A model generated the notes under the pieces. It was given only the letters and a program-made list of their open reading frames with translations, was not told the origin of the DNA and did not search any database. A DNA stretch of 64,000 nucleotides. Origin: Desnuesiella massiliensis (GTDB lineage: Bacteria; Bacillota; Clostridia; Clostridiales; Clostridiaceae). Both the position numbers and the translations under genes were made by a program. Shown in pieces: positions 16,527 to 25,301 of the stretch; position 1 is the stretch's first letter; each line of letters opens with the position of its first letter. The stretch lies in assembly GCF_001403615.1 (NCBI RefSeq), contig NZ_LN879457.1:868001-932000 (forward strand), read 5' to 3'.

Positions 16527-17687
16527 ATGAAAAAAAGAATAATATCTATTATACTTGGCATAACAATTTTGGTAGGCATAGGTTTTTTTACTATGAGAGT
16601 TAAAAAGAGCTCAGTAAAGGAAGTAAGGGTATCTGATGTATCAAAAGGAGAAGTAAGATCTTACTTATCTACCACCGCTATTGTTAAATCTAAACAAAGC
16701 AAAGATTATTTTGGTCCTCAGTTAAAAATTAGTAAGGTAAATGTTAAGCTAGGTGATGTGGTAAAGAAGGGACAGGCACTTATAAGCTACGATATTACAG
16801 ATTTAGACTTGCAGTTAAAGCAGGCACAGATACAGTATGATAATGCTATCCTTCAAAGAAACGAGTTAAATAATCAGAAACAAGATTTAAATAATAAAAT
16901 TAAAAATCTAGATGATCAAATTGCTACTCTAGAAAACAGTAAAAATCCTTCAGAGCAAGCTATGTTATCAAATTTAAAACAGCAAAGAGCAGCTTTACAG
17001 CCGATTTCTAGCGAAAAAGTAAAACAAGTTGATAATTCTGTAGAGTTAGCAAAGGCTAGTTTAGAAAATATAAAATCAAAATATAATTCTGTTAAAGATG
17101 GCGTTGTAGCAGATTTTGATGGAGCGGTAACCTTACTTAATGCCGTGGAAGGGGCTATAGGAAATCCTGCACAGCCTTTGATAACAATACAAGATACCAA
17201 TAATCTAAAAGCTGTGGTAGCTCTAGGAAAGTATGATGCAGAGAAGGTAAAAATAGATCAGGATGTAGTAGTGAAAAGTTCTGGAAAAGAATATAAAGGC
17301 AAGGTAACTTTTGTAAATCCAGCAGCCACAAAAACTCAAAGCATATCAGGCGCTGATATCAGCTTAAGCGCAGAAATTGACATACTGGACAGTGCAGAAA
17401 ACTTAAAAATTGATTTCGACGTAGATGTGGATATTTTGCTTGGAAATGTAGATAATACTTTGAAAATTCCAATAGAAAGTGTTAAAAACGATAAGAGCGG
17501 TAAGAATTTAGTGTATACTAATGAAAATGGAGTTGTAAAAGAAAAAGAAGTAAAGCTAGGCCTAAAGTCAGATACACAAGTTCAGATTGTTGAAGGCTTA
17601 ACTGAAGGCGATAAAGTTGTATTAAATCCCTCTGCTACATTAAAGAATGGAGATAAGGTTAAAGAGTTATCTAAGGAGGGAAAATAA
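16527..17687 (+). CDS. Efflux adaptor protein (HlyD/MacA-like)
   Basis: A 386-residue membrane-fusion protein. A single N-terminal membrane helix (about 6-26) is followed by a split biotinyl-lipoyl domain (VNVKLGDVVKKGQAL and later a VADFDGAVTLL segment), a coiled-coil hairpin at about 90-180 rich in Gln/Asn/Lys, and beta-barrel and membrane-proximal domains (LKIPIESVKND, VVLNPSATLKNGD). It links the MacB-type ABC pump to its substrate outside the membrane. ATG at 16527 follows AGAGGAG; the earlier in-frame ATG at 16494 overlaps marR and has no ribosome site. Its stop overlaps the next ATG by one base. Confidence 0.85.
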   Translation: MKKRIISIILGITILVGIGFFTMRVKKSSVKEVRVSDVSKGEVRSYLSTTAIVKSKQSKDYFGPQLKISKVNVKLGDVVKKGQALISYDITDLDLQLKQAQIQYDNAILQRNELNNQKQDLNNKIKNLDDQIATLENSKNPSEQAMLSNLKQQRAALQPISSEKVKQVDNSVELAKASLENIKSKYNSVKDGVVADFDGAVTLLNAVEGAIGNPAQPLITIQDTNNLKAVVALGKYDAEKVKIDQDVVVKSSGKEYKGKVTFVNPAATKTQSISGADISLSAEIDILDSAENLKIDFDVDVDILLGNVDNTLKIPIESVKNDKSGKNLVYTNENGVVKEKEVKLGLKSDTQVQIVEGLTEGDKVVLNPSATLKNGDKVKELSKEGK

Positions 17688-18379
17688 TGATTGAGGTTAG
17701 TAATATAGTCAAGACTTATTCTACTGGTGAAATAAATTTTACGGCTTTAAAAGATATAAGTTTAAAGATAGAAAAAGGAGAGTTTACATCTATAATGGGG
17801 CCTTCAGGTTCAGGAAAGTCAACTTTAATGAATATATTGGGCTGTTTAGATAAAATGGATAAAGGAAAATATATATTAAACAATAAGGATGTATCTAATC
17901 TTAGAGATGATGAATTAGCCTATGTGAGAAATAAAGAAATAGGCTTTGTATTTCAAGCCTTTAATTTATTACCGAGGATGACTATACTTGAAAATGTTGA
18001 ACTACCAATGGTTTACGCAGGGATTCCTCCTAAGGAGAGAAGAGAAAAGGCTTTAATTGCTTTAGATAGAGTAGGGTTAAGTGATAGAGTTAAGCATAGG
18101 CCTAACGAAGTATCTGGAGGTCAAAAGCAAAGAGTTGCTATTGCAAGGGCCATAGTGAATAATCCATCTGTGCTCATGGCAGATGAGCCAACAGGAAACT
18201 TAGATACTAAATCAACTAATGAAATAATGAAAATATTCCAAGACCTGAATAGAGAAGGTTCTACTATAATTATGGTTACTCATGAACCGGAAGTAGCAAA
18301 ATATACAAAAAGAATTGTAAAGTTTAGAGACGGAGAAATAATTTCAGATGAGCTGGTTAAAGATAGGTTAATTTTATAA
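17687..18379 (+). CDS. ABC transporter ATPase (MacB/LolD type)
   Basis: A 230-residue ATP-binding subunit. Walker A is GPSGSGKST, the Q-loop is VFQAFNLLP, the signature is VSGGQKQRVAIARA, Walker B is VLMADEPTGNLD, and the switch His is in MVTHEPEVA. The LLPRMTILENVELPM segment is typical of the MacB/LolD/FtsE group, which pairs with FtsX-like permeases. It starts within the stop of the adaptor gene (TAATG) and has AAGGAGGG upstream, so translation is coupled. It drives the MacB-type permease that follows. Confidence 0.9.
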   Translation: MIEVSNIVKTYSTGEINFTALKDISLKIEKGEFTSIMGPSGSGKSTLMNILGCLDKMDKGKYILNNKDVSNLRDDELAYVRNKEIGFVFQAFNLLPRMTILENVELPMVYAGIPPKERREKALIALDRVGLSDRVKHRPNEVSGGQKQRVAIARAIVNNPSVLMADEPTGNLDTKSTNEIMKIFQDLNREGSTIIMVTHEPEVAKYTKRIVKFRDGEIISDELVKDRLIL

Positions 18380-18397
18380 GAAAAAAGGGAGATAAAG

Positions 18398-19606
18398 ATG
18401 AATATAAGAGAGAATTTTAAAATGGCAGTAGATAGCATAGTAGCAAATAAAATGAGATCTTTTTTGACCATGCTCGGTATTATAATTGGAATTAGCTCTG
18501 TAATAACCATAGTATCACTAGGTCAGGGAGGTCAAAGCACTATTACTAGTGAATTTGAGAAAATAGGTGCTACCTCTGTAAGTATAAAAGTAAATTCACA
18601 AAAGGCAGAAAAAAGTGATTATATAAATTTAGAAGATGTTAAGCAAATAAAAGAAAAAATAGATACGGTTAAATATATTACCCCTACATTGCAAAAGCAA
18701 GGAGTGGCTAATTCACCAGTAAAAACAAAAAGGGCCTTTATAACTGGAGCAAATGAAGATTTACAATATATACAAAATATAGAGATAGATGATGGTAGAT
18801 TTTTTAATTCTAATGAAGCACTAGAAGGAAAACCTGTGATTTTATTAGATGAAATCACAGCAAAATCTCTTTTTGGAAGTACTGATGTAGTAGGAAAAAC
18901 TATAACTTTAGGAGCAAAAACGTCACCTAAAAAAGCCACCATAATAGGAGTGACAAAAAGTCAGATGGGTATGTTTGGTGGAGACGATGAAAACATTCCA
19001 GCCATGATTATGGCACCTATAAAATTTGTCCAAGAGCTTTATCCTAACGATAACTTAATTGATTCCATTACCATAAGCTCTACTTCGAAAGAGACCACTG
19101 AGTCAGCAGGAAAGAGCTCTATAAATATTCTTGAGAATAGACATAATAATAGAGAAAGAGAAGTTTATAAAGCTGATAATATATTAAAGCAACTGGATCA
19201 GGTTAATAAAGTATTGGGTATATTCACTGCTTTTATAGGAGCAGTAGCTGCTATTTCATTAATAGTAGGCGGTATAGGTGTAATGAACATAATGCTAGTT
19301 TCGGTGACAGAAAGAACTAGAGAGATCGGTATAAGAAAAGCAATTGGAGCTACTACTAAAACCATTTTACTTCAATTTTTAACTGAGTCTGTAATAATTT
19401 CTCTTATTGGAGGGATTATAGGTATGATAGTAGGAATTTTAGGAGCCTTCGCTATAGGAAGCTTTGCAAACATAATCCCTAAGCTTTCTCTAACTGTGAT
19501 ACTTGGAGTAATCTTCTTTTCCTCCGCAGTGGGTATCTTTTTTGGAATATATCCAGCTAAGAAGGCTGCTAACTTAGATCCTATAGATGCATTAAGATAT
19601 GAATAG
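18398..19606 (+). CDS. ABC permease (MacB/YknZ-type, FtsX domain)
   Basis: A 402-residue permease with the usual architecture. One N-terminal membrane helix (about 22-45, MLGIIIGISSVITIVSLGQG) leads to an external MacB core domain (about 50-260), then three helices of the FtsX domain containing GGIGVMNIMLVSVTERTREI and ending GIYPAKKAANLDPIDALRYE, the hallmark end of the family. With the adaptor and ATPase it forms a mechanotransmission-type exporter for antibiotics or peptides. It is the last gene of the marR operon. A weak imperfect hairpin (ACAAAG/CTTTGT, about 19632-19673) follows. Confidence 0.9.
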   Translation: MNIRENFKMAVDSIVANKMRSFLTMLGIIIGISSVITIVSLGQGGQSTITSEFEKIGATSVSIKVNSQKAEKSDYINLEDVKQIKEKIDTVKYITPTLQKQGVANSPVKTKRAFITGANEDLQYIQNIEIDDGRFFNSNEALEGKPVILLDEITAKSLFGSTDVVGKTITLGAKTSPKKATIIGVTKSQMGMFGGDDENIPAMIMAPIKFVQELYPNDNLIDSITISSTSKETTESAGKSSINILENRHNNREREVYKADNILKQLDQVNKVLGIFTAFIGAVAAISLIVGGIGVMNIMLVSVTERTREIGIRKAIGATTKTILLQFLTESVIISLIGGIIGMIVGILGAFAIGSFANIIPKLSLTVILGVIFFSSAVGIFFGIYPAKKAANLDPIDALRYE

Positions 19607-19766
19607 GCTGTAAAAGTTCATAGTTAAAAGCACAAAGTATAAATTAGGAAGATTTTTTCCTCTTTGACCTTTGTAATCTAGCAAAAATTACTTCATATTT
19701 TTGTTTATTCAGGATTATTTCTCAAAAAATCAGCATACTAAAACTATAGTAAGCGAGGTGAGAAAG

Positions 19767-20042
19767 ATGAATGAAAAAGATAGATTTATACAAGAGATAT
19801 TAATGCCGCATTTAGAAATGTTTAAAAGTGTAGATAGCAGCGATAAAAATCATGATTGGATTGTAGATAATATAATTGAAGATATCCGAAGATTGATTAG
19901 AATAGCTCCAGATAATGAAGACATCAGAGTAGCAGAAAGAATAATAAAAACTTACGATAATAATAAAAATGAAGTGATTGATTGCTTAGAAGATCTGACA
20001 CATCCTTATGAAGATTATAAAAATAAAACAATTAAATTTTAA
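19767..20042 (+). CDS. Small hypothetical protein
   Basis: A 91-residue acidic, helix-rich cytoplasmic protein that I do not recognise. Visible features are a run NDWIVD-like HDWIVDNIIEDIRRLIRIAPDN (about 25-47) and a DCLEDLTHPYEDYKNK end. No signal peptide, membrane helix or metal motif is present. ATG at 19767 has GAGGTGAGAAAG directly upstream; the longer frame from 19701 has no ribosome site and extends into the probable terminator region. It lies 48 bases before idi on the same strand. Confidence 0.55.
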   Translation: MNEKDRFIQEILMPHLEMFKSVDSSDKNHDWIVDNIIEDIRRLIRIAPDNEDIRVAERIIKTYDNNKNEVIDCLEDLTHPYEDYKNKTIKF

Positions 20043-20090
20043 GTAAGATATAAACCTTTCATGTCATAAATATTATAAAGGAGCGTAATT

Positions 20091-20615
20091 ATGGGGGAAA
20101 GAATACTATTAGTGAATGAATATGATAAAGAAGTTGGTTATGAGGAAAAGCTCACAGTTCATAAAAAGGGCCTCCTGCATAGGGCTTTTTCCATATTTAT
20201 ATTTGATAAGAATGGAAGACTGTTGTTACAAAAAAGAGATAGCTTAAAATACCATTCTCCAAGTCTGTGGACAAATACCTGCTGTAGCCATCAAAGGGAA
20301 GGAGAGTTATTAGAAGAAGCTATACACAGAAGGCTCAAAGAGGAAATGGGCTTTGATTGTGATTTAAAAGAGATATTTCAGTTTACTTATAAAACAGAAT
20401 TTAAAAATGAGCTTATAGAAAATGAATATGATCATGTATTTATTGGAAGATATGATGGAACCATAGTACCAAATAAAGAAGAGGTAGAGGATTTTAAATG
20501 GGCTCATTTAAATGAAATAAAGGAAGATATAAAAAATAATCCCGAAGGGTACACATATTGGTTTAAGCTAATAATTAATAAAGTAGAGCAATATATTCAA
20601 AATAACGAAGTATAA
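20091..20615 (+). CDS. idi: Isopentenyl-diphosphate delta-isomerase, type 1 (Nudix fold)
   Basis: A 174-residue Nudix-fold protein matching type 1 IPP isomerase, which interconverts IPP and DMAPP. It shows HRAFSIFIF, the active Cys in LWTNTCCSHQ, the Nudix-like segment EAIHRRLKEEMGFD, ENEYDHVF and NKEEVEDFKWAHLNEI, in the family's order. The catalytic Cys, His and Glu residues can all be located. A non-isomerase Nudix hydrolase is the main alternative, but the TNTCCSH motif argues against it. No isoprenoid pathway genes adjoin it. The Shine-Dalgarno is AAGGAG. Confidence 0.82.
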   Translation: MGERILLVNEYDKEVGYEEKLTVHKKGLLHRAFSIFIFDKNGRLLLQKRDSLKYHSPSLWTNTCCSHQREGELLEEAIHRRLKEEMGFDCDLKEIFQFTYKTEFKNELIENEYDHVFIGRYDGTIVPNKEEVEDFKWAHLNEIKEDIKNNPEGYTYWFKLIINKVEQYIQNNEV

Positions 20616-20648
20616 AAATAAGCTAGGGTGTAATAATAAGTGTGTTAC

Positions 20649-20746
20649 AGGGAAACATTACGAAAACTTAACTTATACATGTTCCAAAATGGTAGCTTCA
20701 AGCCATTATGATGCATGTATAAGTTTTTAGTTGAAGGTGTTTCCCT
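20649..20746 (+). repeat. Nested 98-base palindrome between idi and sod (includes a terminator-like hairpin)
   Basis: The outer arms are AGGGAAACA/TGTTTCCCT (20649-20657 and 20738-20746), the middle arms AACTTATACATG/CATGTATAAGTT (20670-20681 and 20714-20725), and the inner arms AATGG/CCATT (20688-20707). TTTTT follows the middle stem, so that part may end idi transcription. The outer stem ends about 20 bases before the sod ribosome site and could act as a leader structure or repeat element. Confidence 0.55.
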
Positions 20747-20774
20747 ATAAATTATAATTTAAGAGGTGATAATA

Positions 20775-21371
20775 ATGGCACACACTTTACCGCAATTACC
20801 CTATGAATATAATGCATTAGAACCTTATTATGATGAAGCTACTGTAAAAATTCATCATGATCTTCATCATAAGGCTTATGTAGATGGTCTCAACAATGCA
20901 GAGCTAAAGATTGAAGAAGCTAGAAAATCAGGAGATTATACATTAATTAAGCATTATGAGAGAGAGCTCGCCTTCCATGGAGCAGGTCATATACTGCACT
21001 CATTATTTTGGGAAAATATGATGGCTAATGGTGGGGAAGCTAAGGACGAAGTACTAAATCAAATAAACAAAGATTTTGGAAGCTATGATAGCTTTAAAAA
21101 AGAATTCTCAGCTGCTGCTGTAGCGGTGGAAGGTTCAGGATGGAGCATATTGTGCTGGAATTGCATGTTTAGCAAACTTGTTATATTAACTGCAGAGAAG
21201 CATCAGGATTTAACTCAATGGGCAGTTAAGCCTTTGCTCATCTTGGATGTATGGGAGCATGCCTACTATTTAAAATATCAAAATAAGAGAGCTGCTTTTG
21301 TGGAAGCTTGGTGGAATATAGTAAATTGGAATGTGGTAAATGAAAGATTTAAATGTGCTTCTAAAAAGTAA
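20775..21371 (+). CDS. Superoxide dismutase, Fe/Mn type
   Basis: A 198-residue Fe/Mn superoxide dismutase that disproportionates superoxide in the cytoplasm. Metal ligands are His in VKIHHDLHHKAYVDG, His in GAGHILHSLFW, and the Asp and His of LDVWEHAYYLKYQNKRA. The ending WWNIVNW is standard. A GSGWSILCW stretch replaces the usual GSGWAWLV and adds a Cys. The sequence does not settle whether iron or manganese is used. The ATG at 20775 follows GAGGTGATAATA; the GTG at 20766 lies within that ribosome site and is rejected. Single-gene unit. Confidence 0.9.
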   Translation: MAHTLPQLPYEYNALEPYYDEATVKIHHDLHHKAYVDGLNNAELKIEEARKSGDYTLIKHYERELAFHGAGHILHSLFWENMMANGGEAKDEVLNQINKDFGSYDSFKKEFSAAAVAVEGSGWSILCWNCMFSKLVILTAEKHQDLTQWAVKPLLILDVWEHAYYLKYQNKRAAFVEAWWNIVNWNVVNERFKCASKK

Positions 21372-21394
21372 ATAACATAAAAAGTAAAATTCAG

Positions 21395-21432
21395 CCTGAA
21401 GGTGTACACTGCTTTCAGGTTTTTATTTTTTT
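21395..21432 (+). terminator. Terminator of sod
   Basis: CCTGAA and TTCAGG enclose a 13-base loop and are followed by TTTTTATTTTTTT, 23 bases after the stop codon. Confidence 0.7.
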
Positions 21433-21539
21433 GTAGCTGCTGAAGGTTTTTATTACGATTTTTATTGAATAAGTCTAATAAATTTGATAGTGTATTAAGT
21501 ATATAGTGAAATGCTTAATTGGGGGGATAATTATCTATT

Positions 21540-22937
21540 ATGAAAAAAAGCTTTAAAATCATTGCTTTGATATTAGTTATTGGAACAAACATTTTTACCT
21601 TTTGTTTTGAAGATAACAGATACAAGAATATAATTTATGATACTAATGATAATATAGTACTAACTTCTTCTAATTTTGATAAGGACGTGAGAGAAAGAGG
21701 TAGAAAAGAAAAAAGATTAAATTACAAACCCTATAATCCCTCAATGCAATATGAAAAGCCTTCAGTTTCTTTTTATTATAGAGGGCAGGCTATAAATTTT
21801 GAAGTGCCAGTATTGATGCAATATAATAGATATTACTTACCAATTGAGGAAACGATTTCAAAACTCGGCGCATCATTAGAATATAAAGAAGAAGGTATAA
21901 TTATTAATTTTAAAGAGGTTAAAACCGTTATTGATACCCCAAATAATTTAATGAAACAAGGGCAAAAGATAAAGAAACTAAGGGTTTCGCCTGTTTGTCA
22001 AAATGGTATATGGTATATGTCATTAATTGATTTTACAGAAGCGCTAAATTTAAAAACAAAATGGGATCATACTAAAAAGTCAGTAATTCTTTACGAAGAT
22101 GATGCTGTAAATACAACTGTAGTAAAGAAGGGTAGAAGACTAAAGCCAGCTTTAATTAGGCTAGAAGATGTAGCGGCGGGTATTTTATATACTAAGGAAG
22201 AAAACTTAGAGAAGTTTAGAATAGTTGCAGATTATTTAAATAGTCAAGGTATGTATTACCACATTGCTTGGATACCAAGATATGTGAATCCAGAAAAGAA
22301 AATAGATAATGATTTGACTAAAGAAAATAACATTGAAAATACAGATTTTTTATTTACTCTAGATTACATAATAAACAGAAATGGAATTATTGGCATTCAT
22401 GGCTATACTCATCAATTTGGTGATGAAGAAAGCATAATAGGTACTGAATTTAGTGAAAAATATAATACTACTGAAACAGAAACTAGGAGTAGAGTAGAGG
22501 CGGCTATTGAATGTGCTGAAAAACTAAATATACCCTATAAATTTTTTGAAAGTCCTCATTATAACTCTACTAAATTTCATCAAAGCATCATAGAACAATA
22601 TTTTGATTATGTCTATGAACCTTGTGTAGGAGTGTGGAATAAAAAGCCTCTTTTAAGCCAAAGGAATAAAAGTACTTTTTATATTCCTACACCTTTAAGC
22701 TATGTAAAAGGAAAAGATGTAGAGGATATGATTAAAAGAATTGATGAAGCCTCGGCTAAGCAAGAATTTATAAGCTTCTTCTATCATCCTAGCAAAGAGT
22801 TAGATTATATAAACCTATGGACAGATGAAAACAATAAACCTAGATTTAACTACTCAGAGGATTCAATTCTTCATAAGATAGTAAAAGATTTAAAGAGTAA
22901 AGATTATACTTTAATAAGAGTAAGCGATATAAGATAA
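21540..22937 (+). CDS. Secreted DUF2334 polysaccharide deacetylase-like protein with copper-amine-oxidase-N-like domain
   Basis: A 465-residue exported protein. Residues 5-23 are a signal sequence. Residues about 70-190 carry two beta-rich repeats of the copper amine oxidase N-terminal type often found in clostridial wall proteins (YYLPIEETISKLGASLEY and WYMSLIDFTEALNLKTKWD). Residues about 200-465 look like the DUF2334 member of the NodB-like fold: ALIRLEDVAAG, then IGIHGYTHQFG with two His, FFESPHYNS, and FFYHPSKEL. It probably acts on a surface polysaccharide, and activity as a deacetylase is inference. Single-gene unit with its own terminator. Confidence 0.75.
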   Translation: MKKSFKIIALILVIGTNIFTFCFEDNRYKNIIYDTNDNIVLTSSNFDKDVRERGRKEKRLNYKPYNPSMQYEKPSVSFYYRGQAINFEVPVLMQYNRYYLPIEETISKLGASLEYKEEGIIINFKEVKTVIDTPNNLMKQGQKIKKLRVSPVCQNGIWYMSLIDFTEALNLKTKWDHTKKSVILYEDDAVNTTVVKKGRRLKPALIRLEDVAAGILYTKEENLEKFRIVADYLNSQGMYYHIAWIPRYVNPEKKIDNDLTKENNIENTDFLFTLDYIINRNGIIGIHGYTHQFGDEESIIGTEFSEKYNTTETETRSRVEAAIECAEKLNIPYKFFESPHYNSTKFHQSIIEQYFDYVYEPCVGVWNKKPLLSQRNKSTFYIPTPLSYVKGKDVEDMIKRIDEASAKQEFISFFYHPSKELDYINLWTDENNKPRFNYSEDSILHKIVKDLKSKDYTLIRVSDIR

Positions 22938-22960
22938 TAATTTTATAAATATTTTACCTG

Positions 22961-22989
22961 CGTCTAAAAGAAATTTTAGGCGTTTTTTT
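22961..22989 (+). terminator. Terminator after the DUF2334 gene
   Basis: CGTCTAAAA and TTTTAGGCG form a nine-base stem with one G-U pair around a four-base loop, followed by seven T residues. Confidence 0.8.
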
Positions 22990-22992
22990 ATA

Positions 22993-23045
22993 TTGAACGC
23001 TAAATAAATATATGCTAGTATTAAAGAAACTGACTAGTCGTTTTT
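22993..23045 (+). promoter_or_regulatory. Promoter and probable TetR operator
   Basis: TTGAAC (22993-22998), 17 bases, TAGTAT (23016-23021). A palindromic core GACTAGTC at 23032-23039 lies within AAACTGACTAGTCGTTT, right at the expected transcription start. Operators of this GACTAGTC type are common for TetR repressors, so autoregulation of the next gene is likely. Confidence 0.6.
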
Positions 23046-23063
23046 TTATTAAGGAGGATGCTA

Positions 23064-23666
23064 ATGCCTAAAATAAGTGAGGAAGCGAAAAATGAAAGAG
23101 TTCAAATTATATTAGACCATGCCTTCAAGCTTTTTTCTAGGAAAGGATACTCTAATACCACCATGGATGATATTGTTAAGGCTTCAGGCATAAGCAAGGG
23201 AGGAATTTATACATATTTTAGAGGTAAACAAGAGATATTCATTGCTATAGCAGAAAATCGTTTTAGTCTAAGAAGAAAAATGGTAGAAGAACTGCAGGAA
23301 GATTTAAGCAGTATAGAAAAAATAAAAAATTATTTAAATTGGATATTGTCTTGGGTATCAGATGAAAAAAACTCTCTTCAGATAAAGTTTACTACTGAAT
23401 TCTGGTCTGTTAGTTCTAGAGATAAAGATCTTATGAAGGTATCCGAGGCAAGATATGAGAGATTTTCAAAGGGTTTGAAGGGAATATTGATAGAAGGAGT
23501 AGAAAGGGGTGAATTTAAAGAGGACTTAGATATTGATGCTATGGTGTATTTAATCTTAGCCTCTACTGATAGTATAGGATTTATGACAGGAGTAATGGGG
23601 ATAAAAGCTGATAAAAAGGTTTGTGAGAATTTAATCAGCATGATTTGCAATCATTTAATAAAGTAA
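23064..23666 (+). CDS. TetR-family transcriptional regulator
   Basis: A 200-residue TetR repressor. The N-terminal helix-turn-helix is clear (AFKLFSRKGYSNTTMDDIVK then SGISKGGIYTYFRGKQEIF), and the C-terminal helical domain is the ligand and dimer part. ATG at 23064 is favoured because AAGGAGG ends immediately before the alternative ATG at 23058. It is followed 15 bases later by a GNAT acetyltransferase, which is a likely target together with its own promoter. Confidence 0.85.
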   Translation: MPKISEEAKNERVQIILDHAFKLFSRKGYSNTTMDDIVKASGISKGGIYTYFRGKQEIFIAIAENRFSLRRKMVEELQEDLSSIEKIKNYLNWILSWVSDEKNSLQIKFTTEFWSVSSRDKDLMKVSEARYERFSKGLKGILIEGVERGEFKEDLDIDAMVYLILASTDSIGFMTGVMGIKADKKVCENLISMICNHLIK

Positions 23667-23681
23667 AAGGGGAGAGAATTT

Positions 23682-24533
23682 ATGATTAATTATAATAGAT
23701 GCTCAGAGGTTAAAATAGAACAGGTTTATGAAGCCTTTAATATTGGATTTTCTGATTATATAGTAAAATTTAATATGGGCTTAGAGGATTTTATAAAGAG
23801 ATTTTTTGGGCCAGAGGGTAATTCTTTAGAAAATTCTTTTATAGCGATGGATGGAGATAAGCCTATAGGATTAGTACTTGGAGGAATTAAAGAGTATCAG
23901 GGAATAAAGACTATAAGGTGTGGTACCTTGACTGTGGCTCCAGATTACAGAGGACAAGGCATTAGCTATAAGTTATTTGATCTTTACAAGGAAGAGGGTA
24001 TTAAGAATAATTGCAAGCAGCTGTTTTTAGAGGTTATAGTGGGGAACGATCGGGCCATAAAATTTTATGAAAAGAATGGTTTTTATAAGGTCTATAATAT
24101 GTGGTATTATGGGCTATCGGATATAGAAGATATAAAATCTTATGATTTGGGCAATATAGTATTAAAAGAAAGCAATATGGATACTCTAAATAGAATTTTT
24201 AAAGAAAAAGTAGACTACCACATTAACTGGCAAAATGATATTGATTTTATAAGAGGGTTAGAAAATAATATAATCTATGGTGCTTATGAAGAGGATAAGG
24301 TAGTAAGCTTGATTTGCATAACACCTATGGGAAGAGTAAATTTTCTTTGGACAGACAAAGAATTTAGAAATAAGGGTTTAGCTATGTCTCTTATAAAAGA
24401 AGTCTATCTAAAAAATCAGATCAAAAAAGTGTCTTTGTGTTTTCCTAATAATTCATTAGCCTATGGCTTTTCTTTAAGAAATGGATTTAAAAAGGAAGAC
24501 TTAAGCCAATATGAAATGTATTATATATTATAA
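23682..24533 (+). CDS. Tandem GNAT acetyltransferase
   Basis: A 283-residue protein with two GNAT folds. The first (about 1-145) has a full acetyl-CoA site, LTVAPDYRGQGISYKLF, and VIVGNDRAIKFYEKNGF. The second (about 150-283) has TPMGRVNFLWTDKEFRNKGL and a FSLRNGF end. It transfers an acetyl group to an unknown amine. It forms a short operon with the TetR gene upstream and an SRAP gene 15 bases downstream. Substrate cannot be predicted. Confidence 0.8.
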   Translation: MINYNRCSEVKIEQVYEAFNIGFSDYIVKFNMGLEDFIKRFFGPEGNSLENSFIAMDGDKPIGLVLGGIKEYQGIKTIRCGTLTVAPDYRGQGISYKLFDLYKEEGIKNNCKQLFLEVIVGNDRAIKFYEKNGFYKVYNMWYYGLSDIEDIKSYDLGNIVLKESNMDTLNRIFKEKVDYHINWQNDIDFIRGLENNIIYGAYEEDKVVSLICITPMGRVNFLWTDKEFRNKGLAMSLIKEVYLKNQIKKVSLCFPNNSLAYGFSLRNGFKKEDLSQYEMYYIL

Positions 24534-24548
24534 AAAGGAGTCCTAATT

Positions 24549-25160
24549 ATGTGCGGAAGATTTCAGTTGAATTATAGTATAGATAAAATAATAGATAATT
24601 ATAGCTATATTAGAGAGTTAGAATTAATCTCCAGCATGGAAAAGGGGGAGAAATTCCCTAGTGATGAAATATTGATAATAAACCAAGAATTTAAAGCCAC
24701 AGGAGCTAAATGGGGATTCCCTCTTTATGGTAAGTTGCTGATTAATGCTAGAGCTGAAACTCTTCTAAATAAGGATATGTTTAAAGATTTAGTAAAAAAT
24801 CAAAGATGTATAATACCAGCTAATTATTTTTATGAGTGGAAAAATGAAAAAGGTAAAAAAATTAAACATAAAATATTTTTAAAGGGTAAAGAAGTCTTTT
24901 CTATGGCTGGTTTGTATAAAAAGATTAAGCTTGTGGATGGCAGTGAAAAGCTTTCTGTAGTAATCATAACTACGGAACCCAATAGAGAGATTCGAGAGCT
25001 TCACCATAGAATGCCAGCTATCCTTGATAAGGATAAAGAATTATTGTGGCTTTCTAAAGAATGCAGTGAAGAAGAAGCTTTATCTATTTTAACCCCATAT
25101 AGGGATAATGGATTAAGCATATCACAGGATATAGATTTTGAGCAGCTGAGCCTTATTTAA
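24549..25160 (+). CDS. SRAP-domain protein (HMCES/YedK family)
   Basis: A 203-residue protein that forms a DNA-protein crosslink with abasic sites in single-stranded DNA. The catalytic Cys2 is in the N-terminal MCGRFQLNY, exposed after Met removal. Other family residues are in NARAETLLNK, CIIPANYFYEWK and RELHHRMPAIL, which contain the conserved Asn, Glu and His. Length and motif order match bacterial members. The start is fixed by the need for Cys2 and by AAAGGAG upstream. Confidence 0.92.
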   Translation: MCGRFQLNYSIDKIIDNYSYIRELELISSMEKGEKFPSDEILIINQEFKATGAKWGFPLYGKLLINARAETLLNKDMFKDLVKNQRCIIPANYFYEWKNEKGKKIKHKIFLKGKEVFSMAGLYKKIKLVDGSEKLSVVIITTEPNREIRELHHRMPAILDKDKELLWLSKECSEEEALSILTPYRDNGLSISQDIDFEQLSLI

Positions 25161-25225
25161 ATTAGCTATCTCAATACAATATTAATTAACTTTTTCTATT
25201 TCAAAAAATTATTTAGTTATTACGC

Positions 25226-25299
25226 AAAAAATACCGTAAAATCCATTCATACAAACTATGTTTATAAGATATAGTTTAGTGAATAATACGGTATTTTTT
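25226..25299. terminator. Long bidirectional hairpin terminator
   Basis: AAAAAATACCGTA and TACGGTATTTTTT form a perfect 13-base outer stem, and ATTCATACAAACTAT/ATAGTTTAGTGAAT extends it inwards. It lies between the rightward SRAP gene and the leftward zinc-ribbon gene and has T runs in both directions. Confidence 0.8.
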
Positions 25300-25301
25300 T
25301 A

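Noticed and set aside
19632..19673. Terminator after the MacB-type permease
   Set aside because: The ACAAAG/CTTTGT stem is interrupted by large internal loops and lacks a following T run, so it is mentioned with the permease but not called as a feature.
23032..23039. GACTAGTC here as a third copy of the palindromic element found at 40567 and 51580
   Set aside because: Only the short CTAGT core is shared. The flanks differ and the position fits a TetR operator.
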